A stretch of 64,000 nt of DNA from assembly GCF_022965805.1 (NCBI RefSeq), contig NC_133105.1, positions 26,139,208 through 26,203,207 of the forward strand. Reading direction: 5' to 3'. The DNA comes from Primulina eburnea. Lineage: Eukaryota; Streptophyta; Magnoliopsida; Lamiales; Gesneriaceae. Of this stretch, positions 53,581 to 64,000 are shown piece after piece. Under the pieces are notes generated by a model. That model searched no databases, was not told where the DNA came from, and saw only the letters and a program-made list of their open reading frames with translations. Both the position numbers and the translations under genes were made by a program. The stretch's first letter is position 1. Each line of letters starts with the position of its first letter.

Positions 53581-56486
53581 GGAACAGAGTTCAATTGAAA
53601 ACACAGATCCAGAATTCACAACAGGTACTATTCTTTATGATTCTATTGCATATGTATTCATATATACTAATGCATTTATTAAGAATATCTTTGACTGAGT
53701 TGCATGGAAATATGCTGTATCTGTTGGGTTTGTATGTACTGTAGTATTGATGTCCTTGCTTGTTGAGGAAATGTTGATATCAGAGATTTCTGTATATATT
53801 GTATACTACAGTAAGATGAGAATGAGAATCGAGACAGAGTATGGTGTACTCGTATTGTCTGATTTGACTACATTACTGATATTGGTGATATAATGATCAA
53901 GTACAGAAAGACAGAAATATTGTAGAATCTGTTCCAGACATGGTAAGATTCAGATTAGAGATAGCTAATGAGTAGAGATTTTGCAATAAGGATTCTAGAT
54001 TTAGAATTCCTTTGATATTGTTGTATATGACTCGATTGTTACAGAAAGGAACAGATGGTATCCTTATGTATTCAGTAGATGTACTGAAATCGAGCCTAGC
54101 ATTGGCAGATTTGCCAATGATATATGAATTGGCTGATGCTTGCCTAAATAAGATTTTAGATTTGCTTTATATCAGAAAGATAGATTTCAGAATTGAATTC
54201 AGATCAGATACTGATTGTTGTTTTAGAATTCAGTACAGAATGATATTGAGTGTACAGAATGATACAGAATGAATTGGAAGATCAGTAAAAGAATATCGAC
54301 CAGGAGTTACATCTGATTTAGTGTTTCTCTTTGGCATGTGTCTGTATCTCCAGAGATGTTCTGATGATTCTATGCTTGTTATATCTATGAGATTTTGATA
54401 TATTTGCAGCATCTGATTGATTGAATAGAATATTTGAAGATTGTATTGAATATTCTGAGAAGTGTGATGATTGTATACAGAAATTGTTCAGATAAGAATT
54501 TTGTTTGAAACAGATTGTATTCAGAGTATGCGTTATCTGAAGTTGGATACAGATTGATTTTTTTACAGCTGAGATTGTGATCAGTGGCTGATAACGATAT
54601 CGATATCAGAAAATTCAGAAATGTCAGAAATATCAGAAATGTAGTTTGTCTGATTTGGCAGAGTATTTTATTCGACTGTTGTTTTATATCTGCTGAGTAT
54701 TGTTATTGCTCTAAATCAGTATTTGAGATATCTTATATTGTTTTGGGGAGCATATGTTATTTGCAGATGAGATATACCAGTTGATCAGAATGACATGAAG
54801 ATATTTATCAGAAATCCTTATTTTATGAGTTCACTGAACTCACTAGATCTGTATAGGATATTGATATTCCGTTTCTGATTTGATATTACTGTGTTTTGAA
54901 TCCGTATATGCTACAGATTAGTGTGAACTAGTGGGAGTATATACAGTTTCAACCGAATCAGAGTTGAATTCAAGAGTTACAGTAATTCAAGAATGTGATC
55001 AGAATGTTCAGAACTTGATTGTAATAATCAGAACAGAGTAACAGATATGTGATTTTGTGTTGCGTATAAGATTGATTATCATGTGATATCAGAATTTTTT
55101 TTCAGAATGGTCAACAGGATTTGATATCGATAGTCAGAGCCGAATACCAGGTAGGTATATTTTCTTTTATTTATGTTATTAACTGATTTGTTTATGTCAG
55201 TAGTTCGAAGTTGAAATCACAGACAATGTCAGAAATGCGCTGTAGTGACTTCAGTTGTCATGTTTGTGACTGAGAATGTATGATATTCGAACAGACAGTT
55301 TTGTTATAGACATGTTAAATCAGTTATGGCAGAATTTATGCTGAAATATTGGCAGAATTGTACTGAATGTCTGAATTGCCACTAAATGAAGACATAAATA
55401 TAGAAATCAGAAGACTTATTACAGAATTGGTATATTTCTGACTAGACATGGGGATTATATTTTGATGAATTTCGTAATGAGACCACTGCAATATTTTCCA
55501 GATTGTGATATGATATGATTGTGATTGACAGATTGTTCAATCTATATCTATTAGTTTGTACAAGATGACGTACAAACAGGATCAGATGACCAAGATCGAT
55601 GTCAAAGAAATGGTCAGATTGACCAGAATGTTGAAGTAGATTATATCAGATTGCGACTTTTGATTGATTTTGTACTTGTGGCAGAATATACCATAAGCTT
55701 TCTCATATATTATCAACCGACTGACAGATAGCCAGAGTGTACTATCCAGATATTGGAAGTTATCCAAGGAGCTACAGTGCTGGATGCTAGCACTAATTGA
55801 TATGACATATTGTCGCTGTGTGAATTATTGTACGATAATAGTTATCAGATTACCAGATGGATAATGAGATAGTTACAGACGACACATTGTACAGTGAGTA
55901 CTGCAGATTTCTTTGGTATAAGAATAATATCTCGGAGATATCTGAAATAAGATCGGGTGCAGTCAGAGATATAACCAAGAAAATGTAGCTAATTCAGAAA
56001 AGAAGAAAAATAGCTCAGACCAGACAGACTTATCTTACCAACGTCATATGGTGACGATTGGTATGTACAAACACAGATTAAATATATCCTTGATTGGGAT
56101 AAACAGAGTTGATAACAACTGATGGTAATGATTTGTTATGAGCTGTGGATTGATATATACAGATGTTGTATAGCCAGTATTGCGAGATTGATTAAGTCAG
56201 AGTTATTTTAAGGAGTATTACGATGTTATACTTCTTGAATTCTTATTCCAGATTGGAATCAGAGATCCGTAAAAGAAAAATATTTCAGAACGAAGATTAT
56301 TCTATTATTGAAAACACAGTAAGATTGTCAGTAAGTCAATGAGACTATCTGAAAGATAGAATCTGATATGAGATTGAAATTTCAGAATTGATTCATTAAG
56401 ATAAGTTTTCTGATTTACCTCTTGTATATGTTTCGTATTGATATCCGACTTGATTACCTGAGATTTCGAGGACGAAATCGTATCTT
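53581..56486 (+). pseudogene. Relict pol of Gypsy-4
   Basis: No ORF exceeds about 86 codons, but the order of chromovirus pol is still visible. A protease-to-RT linker relict lies at 54012-54190 (MTRLLQKGTDGILMYSVDVL, then LADLP). An integrase relict near 55716-55800 keeps the TIQILE string, and the pre-PPT motif TTTCGAGGACGAAATC stands at 56464-56479. Replaced residues are largely of the kind produced by C-to-T and G-to-A changes (E to K, G to D, P to L). The same relict blocks occur in Gypsy-3. Confidence 0.65.
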
Positions 56487-56499
56487 AGAGGGGGAGAAA
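56487..56499 (+). other. Polypurine tract of Gypsy-4
   Basis: AGAGGGGGAGAAA directly precedes the 3' LTR at 56500. Confidence 0.9.
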
Positions 56500-58386
56500 T
56501 GTAAGGCCCGAGATTATAGAATTGATATTAGTTTAATCCGAGATTATTGAATTAAAGAATTATGGAGTGTTGGATTATATTCCAAGATGTTTGATATTAT
56601 TTAGGATTGGAATTGCATCAAAAAGGTTTAATAGGGGCTGATGTGCAATTAATGAGAAATTGAGGGACTAAAGTGCAATAATTGGGAATTGCAACTTGTC
56701 ATGCCATGCAAGATGAAGCTTGGGACGTGCCTCTTTCTCTCCATTTCATTCAGTTTTTTTTTGTGTGAGATGGCCGAAACTCTCCATGAATGAAAGCTTC
56801 AAACTCCTTTCTCATATTTCAAGTTCTCTTGAGATGATTCCACCATAATTTCTTGAAACTGATTTTAGATTCTTGCTCCTCAACTCAAGGGCTTAAAGGT
56901 GAGGTAAACTTCATCATTTTTCAGCATGTTTCGAAAATTATCTATTGGAGGACTTGTGATTTTATTAGAAATACATGTTCTGGAGTAGATAGAGATCATA
57001 ACACCATAAACGGATCGATTATCGGATGTCGTATGCAAATTGTGTAAAATTTCAGCATGTGGCCGAAAGTTAATGGTGCAAGATTAATGTATTTTGGCTT
57101 GGTATTGTTTTGGATTATGAGTTGTTGATGTTAGTTGATTATTGTTTGGGTTATCGGGATACCGAAAGTTCACTGTTACGCCGCCGAATTTGATATAGAA
57201 TGAATTTTATTCATTGTCATTACTTGAATGGAGTTTGATATTGATATTGTGGAGTTCGAAATTGTGCATTCCAGATTGGGTGTGGATTGCTTTGAGTTTG
57301 ATTGTGTAGCTTCAACCGTGGTGATCAAGAAGAGTGGAATAAGATTTTGTCAAGGTTGAGAGCATTCAAGATCGAAAACAAAGGTATAATTCATGTGATA
57401 TTTGGGAAGACATAACTCAAATCAGATCTCATTTGAGTTTCCCAATAAAATCACATACTTGATTACTATTTATCTTCTGATATGATTATGATTTGTTTAT
57501 AGAATTGTATTCAAATCTTTTGAAATAATTATGCATTGTTTACAGATGGTTATGCATTGCATTTGAGATAGGAAAGTTTGACAGAAACAGTCAGACTTCT
57601 AGACGTTCGGTGTATCGTTACATAGGAGCAGACACCGTCCTATTGTAGATTATTCGATACAGATATGACCGAAGTCTAGGAATAAGACGTACGTCACCCC
57701 GATTGGGAGGGTAGGTGACAGACAGTGACGTCTTATTCACACCGGGATCCCTAGAGTTATAGTTGAGTCGAGTCTAGACATGATTTGACTAGAATTGCAT
57801 GCGTTTAAAGATGTGGTTTCATAGACTATGAAACCCATGTTTATTGCTTTCAGACATGATAGCCTGTGTTTATATGATTTGAGTTAAATTGCATGGTTAT
57901 CTGAATTGAGTTGCATGCTTATTTTGAGTAGATTTCATAGATTATGAAATCTATCACTTTTGAATATGTCATGATAGCATGTTTTATGATTTAGATTGTT
58001 TATATGCATGATTACCATGTTTTATACTGGGATTTATTCTCACCGGAATTATCCGGCTGTTGTCTTGTTTTGTATGTGTGCATGACAACAGGTGGGGCTG
58101 GATCGGGGTCAAGAGGATGAGGAGAGAAGAAGAGTTAGCGTGGTGATTCCGGACTTACTGTAGATTTGGTTTATTACTTGAACTTAGTAACCGAACCTTA
58201 GACTTAGATTGTACAGTATTGTACTTTTATACTGAAATGTATTTTATACTGAGATGTATGATATTTAGATTACATTACCTTCCGCATTTACATTTTAAAA
58301 AGAAAAATTTTTAGACCCTGTTAATCAGAACTGATAATTAAATCCCAAAGATGATTAAGAAGAAGATCAGCGTCCGGGTCCCCACA
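56500..58386 (+). repeat. 3' LTR of Gypsy-4
   Basis: 1887 bp, nearly identical to 50466-52350. It ends GGTCCCCACA before the TSD. Confidence 0.95.
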
Positions 58387-58598
58387 GTCCGTGCTCTATA
58401 CAACCTGAGGTGCCCATTGACAGTATCTACACGGACCCGACGACGGACCCAGGCACGGGGTCCGTGCCCTATTACATTGGCGAAGACAAAGTCTACACGG
58501 AGGTGAGCACGGGGTCCGTGTCCCTTGTTTCCAACTGAAGTCTATTTACCGAGTGTACACGGACCCAGACACGGAGGTCTGCACGGGGTCCGTGCCTA
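58387..58598. repeat. CACGGACC/GGTCCGTG dyad array in the Gypsy-5 LTR
   Basis: CACGG-GGT-CCGTG (5-bp arms) recurs, with the longer pair CACGGACCC and GGGTCCGTG, about eight motif copies in 210 bp. Two further copies lie left of the Gypsy-4 insertion (50431-50465), so Gypsy-4 landed inside the array. Confidence 0.75.
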
Positions 58599-59062
58599 GT
58601 GTTTTTCTGCGCGAATTATTTCCTTCTTTAGAGTTTTATTTTGTTAGGTAACTAGATTCTAGTAATCTTTTTGATATGTAAACCATATTGGACGAAATTT
58701 TACAGACAATACACATATTATTTGTAGTTTTATCAAACTTGTGAGATTTTTCTCTCAACTTTTCAAGGCTTTAGCTTTGTTAAATCAAATCAAACTTGTC
58801 AAAGTTTATAACTTTGTGGCGTTTGTCGATCGTGCTTGTGCGGATTTTCGTAGGCGTCGTTCTTCGAAGGTTCGTATCAAATTTCGATTTTTATCCTCGT
58901 GTTTATTTGTTGCTAAACTCTTATAGTTTAGAGGTGAACAACACATCAATTACTTGATTCAAAAGATCGGGGAAACACACGAGTCTTATTATCGTAATTA
59001 AATAGAGGGTGCGATTGCGTTTTAATCGTGTTTGCTATTTATTCGTATCAAGATTCACATCA
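58387..59062 (+). repeat. 5' LTR of Gypsy-5, right part
   Basis: Continues 50215-50465 once Gypsy-4 is removed. The first 210 bp hold a CACGGACC/GGTCCGTG motif array (58387-58598). The LTR ends TTCACATCA at 59062, directly before the PBS. The pol-tail reading frame stays open through the array to a stop near 58538. I see no clear TATA box after the array. Confidence 0.7.
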
Positions 59063-59064
59063 TT

Positions 59065-59076
59065 TGGTATCAGAGC
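59065..59076 (+). other. Primer binding site of Gypsy-5
   Basis: TGGTATCAGAGC starts two bases after the LTR end. It matches initiator tRNA-Met. Confidence 0.9.
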
Positions 59077-59682
59077 TTTAGGTTTATTGAAATCAAGTAA
59101 GTTATCTTGTTTTTAAATTACAGATCTGTATTATTTCTTCGTTTGTTTTTAGATCTGTTTTGTTCTATCGTTCTTCGTATTTTTTCGTGAATATGTGAAT
59201 CTCGAAAATTTGTTGGTGTCTTTTTTTTTTTTTTTTGGGATTTTCGAGTAGTACTCAGCCAAAAAAAAAAAAAGAGTACAAAAATTCCGAAAATTGACCA
59301 TTATTTCTTTTTGATATCTTGTTCTATTTTCTCTAGAGAGTCATATTCAATTGCCTCTCACAGTCAAAAAAAAAAAGTTCATACATTCGAATTTCTTGTC
59401 TACATAGTCCAAGTGAGTCGGTCGCATTTGTCACGAGTTGAAACTTGATTGTTTGATTTACTCAAAATACAAAGCTTGACGCTCTTGAGAGAACCCTCAA
59501 ATTTGAGTGACATTACTTGAGTGTGAGTGTTATTTCTTTGGAGTGACTAGTGAGTATTTGTTGTGAGCAAAAAAAATAAGAGAGGAGAGACGAGTGAATT
59601 TCTTTGGAGTGACCGTGAGCATTTGGGTGAGGATCATTTGTTTTATACTAACGTTTTCTTGCAGGTACAACTTTGAAATTAA
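59077..59682 (+). other. Leader of Gypsy-5
   Basis: Non-coding 600-bp leader with poly-T (59221-59236) and poly-A tracts (59261-59272 and 59367-59376), and CTTTGGAGTGA repeated near 59536 and 59602. No ORF of note. Confidence 0.7.
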
Positions 59683-61470
59683 ATGGAGAGGGAGGTAGGA
59701 GATAGTTCGAATTCGGGGTTGTCCAAGGTCCAAATAGATGCATTGATTGGGGATTTTAGTAGGATGATGACGACCCAAATGGAGTCGTTGCATGAGAGGT
59801 TGGGTAAACTTGAGGTTAGTGTTAGTGGGGGTAAACCCAAGCCTAGGGATTTGGGTAGAGATGATGAGGAATATGATCTGGGAGGAGGCGATGAGAGTCA
59901 AAATGAGAATTGGGGTAGGAATGGAAGATGTAGAGGATTTGGGAGAGGAAAAAGGGAAGCCATGCGGGGTAGATATGAGGAGACTAGGGAAGATGGTCAC
60001 ATGGGTAGCATTAAGATGAAAATTCCATCGTTCCATGAGAAATCTGACCCGGAGGCATACCTATAGTGGGAAAAGAGGGTAGAGTTCGTATTTGAATGTC
60101 ACCACTACTCCGAACCAAAGAAGGTGAGGTTGGCGGTGGTTGAATTCTTAGACTATGCTCTCATTTGGTGGGATCAATTAGTGACCACTAGAAGGAGGTA
60201 TAATGAGAGACCCATTGAGTCTTGGGATGAGATGAAGAGGGTCATGAGAAAAAGGTTTGTACCCAATCACTATTATAGAGAGATGTTTAAGAGGCTACAA
60301 ACTTTGAGGCAAGGAGCTAAGAGTGTTGATGACTACTATAAGGAGATGGAAGTAGTCATGATTAGGGCAAATATTGAGGAGGATAGTGAGGCGACCATGG
60401 CACGTTTTCTTTGTGGTTTGAACAGGGAAATTCAAGATCAAGTGGAGCTTCGGCACTACTTGGATCTAGACGAGATGGTGCAAATGGCCATAAAGGTGGA
60501 GCAACAACTCAAAAGGCGTGGGGTTGGCCGTACCAGTCAAACTGGGGGTGCATCATCTTCTTGGAGATCAAATGTGGGGAAGCGTGAGGAGAACAAGGTG
60601 GTGGCCAAGCCCAAATTTGAGACCAAACAAGAGGCGCCTAAGCAAGGAGTCCAAGGTAAATCTGTAACTCCTCTCACTCAATCTAGAGATGTTAGATGTT
60701 TTAGGTGTCAAGGATTAGGACATATTTTTAGTGAATGTCCTAATAAAAGGGTGATGATTCTGAATGATTATGGTGAGTATGAATCTCAAAGTGAGGGAGA
60801 TGGCGAGGGTAGTGATGATGACATGCCTGCGTTGGAGGATCCCGATGAGGGATATGGAGCGGTTATAGGAGAAGCGCTAGTGACTAGGCGAATCATGAGT
60901 GCCCAAGTCAAGGATGAAGAGGCTAGCCAAAGGGAGAATTTGTTCCACACTAGGTGTTTTGTGAATGGTAGGGTTTGCAATGTGATCATAGATGGGGGAA
61001 GTTGCACTAATGTGGCTAGTGTTGAGATGGTGGAAAAATTGGGATTGCCTACAATAAAACACTCTGAACCATATAGGCTTCAATGGTTGAATGATTGTGC
61101 GGAGGTGAAAGTAAATAGGCAAGTTCTAGTGTCCTTTTCTATTGGGAAGTATGTGGATGAGATTTTGTGCGACGTGGTGCCCATGCATGCTTGTCATATT
61201 TTGTTGGGTAGACCATGGCAATTTGATAGGCATGTTACTCATGATGGGTTCAAAAATCGTTACTCATTTGTTTTAAAGAAAGAATTGCTTCCTTTGTCCC
61301 CAAAGCAAGTATTGGAGGACCAATTGAAAAAGAAAAAGAGAGATGAGGCCGAAAAAAGGAGTGAATTAAAAAGTGATATGGCCTTTGAAAACAAAAATGA
61401 AGTGGCAAAAAAAACGAGTGATCAAAAGAGTGAGATAGCCATAAACAAAAAAAGAGAGAAAAGAAAATGA
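59683..61470 (+). pseudogene. gag-protease of Gypsy-5, one nonsense codon
   Basis: ATG 59683 opens MEREVGDSSNS. A TAG at 60064-60066 (context EAYL-WEKRVEF, probably GAG to TAG) is the only break, and the same frame runs on to 61470. The core gag motif includes ALIWWDQLVTTRRRY, MRKRFVPNHYYREM and LRQGAKSVDDYYKEME. The CCHC knuckle is CFRCQGLGHIFSEC. The protease follows in frame with NVIIDGGSCTNVASVEMVEKL, an active site of the D-G-G type, and HILLGRPWQFDR. The tail is extremely Lys/Glu-rich. The frame changes before RT. Confidence 0.88.
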
Positions 61471-61531
61471 GGGAAAAGAAAAGGAGAGGAAAGAGGCCAA
61501 AAAGAAATCATACATGGCCTAAAAAGGTGAG

Positions 61532-64000
61532 TTGAAACAATTGTTGCACACACATGAACCACTTGTGTTAATTCTTTACAAGGAGATCCTCCTTAACACA
61601 AGTGATGTAGCCGGATCCCTTCCGAGCGTTATTGTTTCACTATTGCAGGAATTTGACGATGTATTTCCGGAGGAGCTACCTCAAGGCTTACCACCATTGA
61701 GGGGGATTGAACACCAAATTGATTTGGTGCCCGGGAGTGCCTTGCCGAACCGTCCAGCTTATAGGAGCAATCCGGAGGAGACTAAGGAGCTGCAACGACA
61801 GGTAAGTGAGCTATTAGATAAAGGGTTTGTGCGTGAGTCCATGTCACCTTGTGCGGTGCCCGTTTTACTAGTCCCTAAGAAAGATGGCTCATGGCGTATG
61901 TGTGTGGATTGTAGAGCAATCAATAACATAACCATTAAGTATAGGCATCCCATACCTAGACTAGATGATATGTTAGATGAATTGCATGGGTCTTGTATTT
62001 TTAGCAAAATTGATTTGAAAAGTGAGTATCACCAAATGAGGATGAGAGAAGGTGATGAGTGGAAAACTGCTTTTAAAACTAAATATGGGTTGTATGAGTG
62101 GATGGTTATGCCTTTTGGCTTGACTAATGCACCTAGCACCTTTATGAGGTTAATGAATCATGTTTTGCGTGCGCACATAGGAAAATTTGTTGTGGTCTAT
62201 TTTGATGATATCCTAGTGTATAGCAAAAACTTGGATGAGCATGTTAACCACTTGAGGCTTGTTCTAATCACATTAAGAGCTGAAAATTTATATGCTAACT
62301 TGAAGAAGTGTGATTTTTGTACTAGCATACTTGTCTTCCTTGGTTTTGTGGTAAGCTCACAGGGTATAAAAGTTGATGAAGACAAGGTAAGTGCTATTCG
62401 AGATTGGCCAACGCCTACTACTGTTGGTCAAGTCCGAAGTTTTCATGGTCTTGCAAGCTTCTATAGGAGGTTTGTAAAAGATTTTAGCACATTGGCAGCA
62501 CCAATGACGGCAGTGATCAAGAAGAACGTTCCATTTCATTGGGGCGAGGAGCAAGAGAAGTCCTTCAATCTCATTAAGCAAAAATTAATTAATGCTCCTT
62601 TACTTATTTTACCCGATTTTGCTAACACCTTTGAAATTGAATGTGATGCTTCAGGTGTAGGTATTGGTGGCGTGTTGATGCAAGGAGGAAGGCCGGTGGC
62701 GTACTTTAGTGAGAAGCTCAATGGGGCAGCGCTGAACTATCCCACGTATGACAAGGAGTTCTATGCACTTGTGAGGACTCTTGAGACGTGGCAGCACTAC
62801 TTGAGGCCTAAAGATTTTGTGATTCATACGGATCATGAGTCTCTAAAGCGCCTCAAGGGGCAACAAAAGCTGAACAAGCGGCATGGTAAGTGGGTGGCTT
62901 TCATAGAGACATTTCCCTACATGATCAAGTATAAGCAAGGTAAGGAAAACATAGTGGCCGACGCACTATCACGTAGGTATGTGCTTTTCTCTATTTTGGA
63001 ATCTAAAATCTTGGGTTCGAGCTTGTTAAAGAATTGTATGTGCTAGATGATGATCTTAAAGAAGTGTTTGAAACTTGTATGCATAGTCCACATGATAAAT
63101 TCTACTTGCATAAGGGTTTCTTGTTTAGAGAGGATATATTGTGCATTCCTAAGTCATCAATTCGTGAACTACTTGTTAGGAAAGCACATGAGGGAGGCTT
63201 AATGGGACACTTTGGTGTGACTAAAACTTTAAATGCTTTGCATGATCATTTTTATTGGCCACACATGAAGCGTGATGTTGAGCGTATTTGTGAGAAGTGC
63301 ATAACTTGTAGGCAAGCTAAGTCTAGGACACTACCACATGGACTATATACACCACTTACCGTCCCTAGTGAACCTTTTTTATATCTCTATGGACTTTGTT
63401 TTGGGGTTGCCTAGGACAAAGAAGGGGAGGGACTTTATATTTGTTGTTGTGGATAGGTTTTCTAAGATGGCACACTTTATAGCTTGTCACAAAACTGATG
63501 ATGCATCTAACATTGCGGATTTGTTCTTTAGGGAAGTCGTTAGGTTGCATGGCATGCCTAGGAATATTGTGTCTGACCGTGATGTTAAATTTTTAAGTTA
63601 CTTTTGGAAAACACTATGGGCTAAACTTGGCACTAAATTACTGTTTTCTACGACCTGTCATCCTCAAACTGATGGTCAAACTGAGGTAGTTAATAGGACG
63701 TTAGGAACTTTATTACGTGCTATTCTTAAAAAGAACTTAAAGAATTGGGAAAATTGCCTGCCATTTGTTGAGTTTGCATATAATCGTTGCGTGCATTCTA
63801 CTACTAATTATTCGCCATTTGAAATTGTGTATGGTTTTAATCCTTTAACTCCGTTGGATTTGATGTCGTTACCTGTGAGTGAAAGGTTAAACTTGGACGG
63901 CAAAAAGAAGGCTGAATTTGTTAGGGGGTTGCATGAAAAGGCCAAAGCCAACATTGAGAAGAAGAATGAACAATATGCTAGGCAAGCCAGCAAAGGGAAA
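61532..64000 (+). pseudogene. pol of Gypsy-5 (RT-RNase H-integrase), frameshifted, runs off window
   Basis: RT is in the frame 61532-63046: [52 protein letters not shown]. RNase H follows ([32 protein letters not shown]). A frameshift near 63030 leads to a second frame (63034-63414) with the integrase zinc-binding HH-CC region ([27 protein letters not shown]). Another frameshift near 63385 leads to the integrase core in a frame open from 63383 to the window end ([39 protein letters not shown]). The RT type ([20 protein letters not shown]) differs from Gypsy-1 and Gypsy-2 and suggests another chromovirus lineage; I do not assign one. Confidence 0.92.

Larger units (their letters stand above)
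50466..58386 (+). mobile_element. Gypsy-4: gag-only-like Gypsy element with relict pol
   Basis: The TSD GTCCG is exact (50461-50465 and 58387-58391). The LTRs are 1885 and 1887 bp and differ by only about 1%. They run TGTAAGGCCCGAG...GGTCCCCACA and share ends and a CATGACAACAGGTGGGGCTG block with Gypsy-3. Order: PBS, gag, 2.9 kb of decayed pol, PPT. It was inserted in the Gypsy-5 LTR region and is among the youngest insertions here. Confidence 0.94.

Overview
This window is plant nuclear DNA, almost certainly from a eudicot. It holds nested Ty3/Gypsy and Ty1/Copia LTR retrotransposons, a hAT transposon, GT-AG introns and one host gene. I cannot name the species. I see no virus, bacterial gene, tRNA, rRNA or CRISPR array. 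LTR boundaries, target-site duplications (TSDs), primer-binding sites (PBSs) and polypurine tracts (PPTs) were read by eye. Divergence figures are rough hand counts.

Layout. (1) 1-21559: Gypsy-1, a decayed chromovirus on the + strand. A hAT transposon (3390-6278) sits in its protease region, and Copia-1, a SIRE-like element on the - strand (9714-18780), sits in its 3' LTR. (2) 21848-46082: a four-level nest. A candidate solo LTR is split by Copia-2 (- strand, 23603-45621). The Copia-2 leader is split by Gypsy-2 (+, 29333-45132), and the Gypsy-2 integrase is split by Gypsy-3 (-, 35073-42709). (3) 46442-48885: the only host gene, a four-exon, probably plastid-targeted EMB1703-like gene on the - strand, with a MITE-like inverted-repeat element just upstream. 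(4) 49498-50200: a palindromic short-repeat array and a DUF1985-like (Ulp1/MULE-type) pseudoexon. (5) about 50215-64000: Gypsy-5 (+), running off the window, with Gypsy-4 (+, 50466-58386) inserted in its LTR region.

How the parts work together. Copia-1 and Gypsy-1, -2 and -5 carry or carried gag plus pol, mostly broken by frameshifts and nonsense codons. Gypsy-3 and Gypsy-4 are related elements that keep a recognisable gag while their pol is decayed almost beyond recognition, yet their LTR pairs are only about 1% diverged. They were probably mobilised in trans.

Most striking signals. (a) Clusters of short GC-rich inverted-repeat motifs, with a different motif in each family, lie directly upstream of TATA boxes in the LTRs of Copia-1, Gypsy-2 and Gypsy-3. 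(b) In Copia-1 the same motif array plus a TATA box recurs inside the element, right upstream of a third ORF downstream of pol, which looks like a dedicated internal promoter. (c) The Copia-2 PBS does not match initiator tRNA-Met. It resembles the 5' half of tRNA-Ile(AAU), ending in the anticodon arm. (d) Copia-2 carries an internal TATA box and a small hydrophobic ORF ahead of gag.
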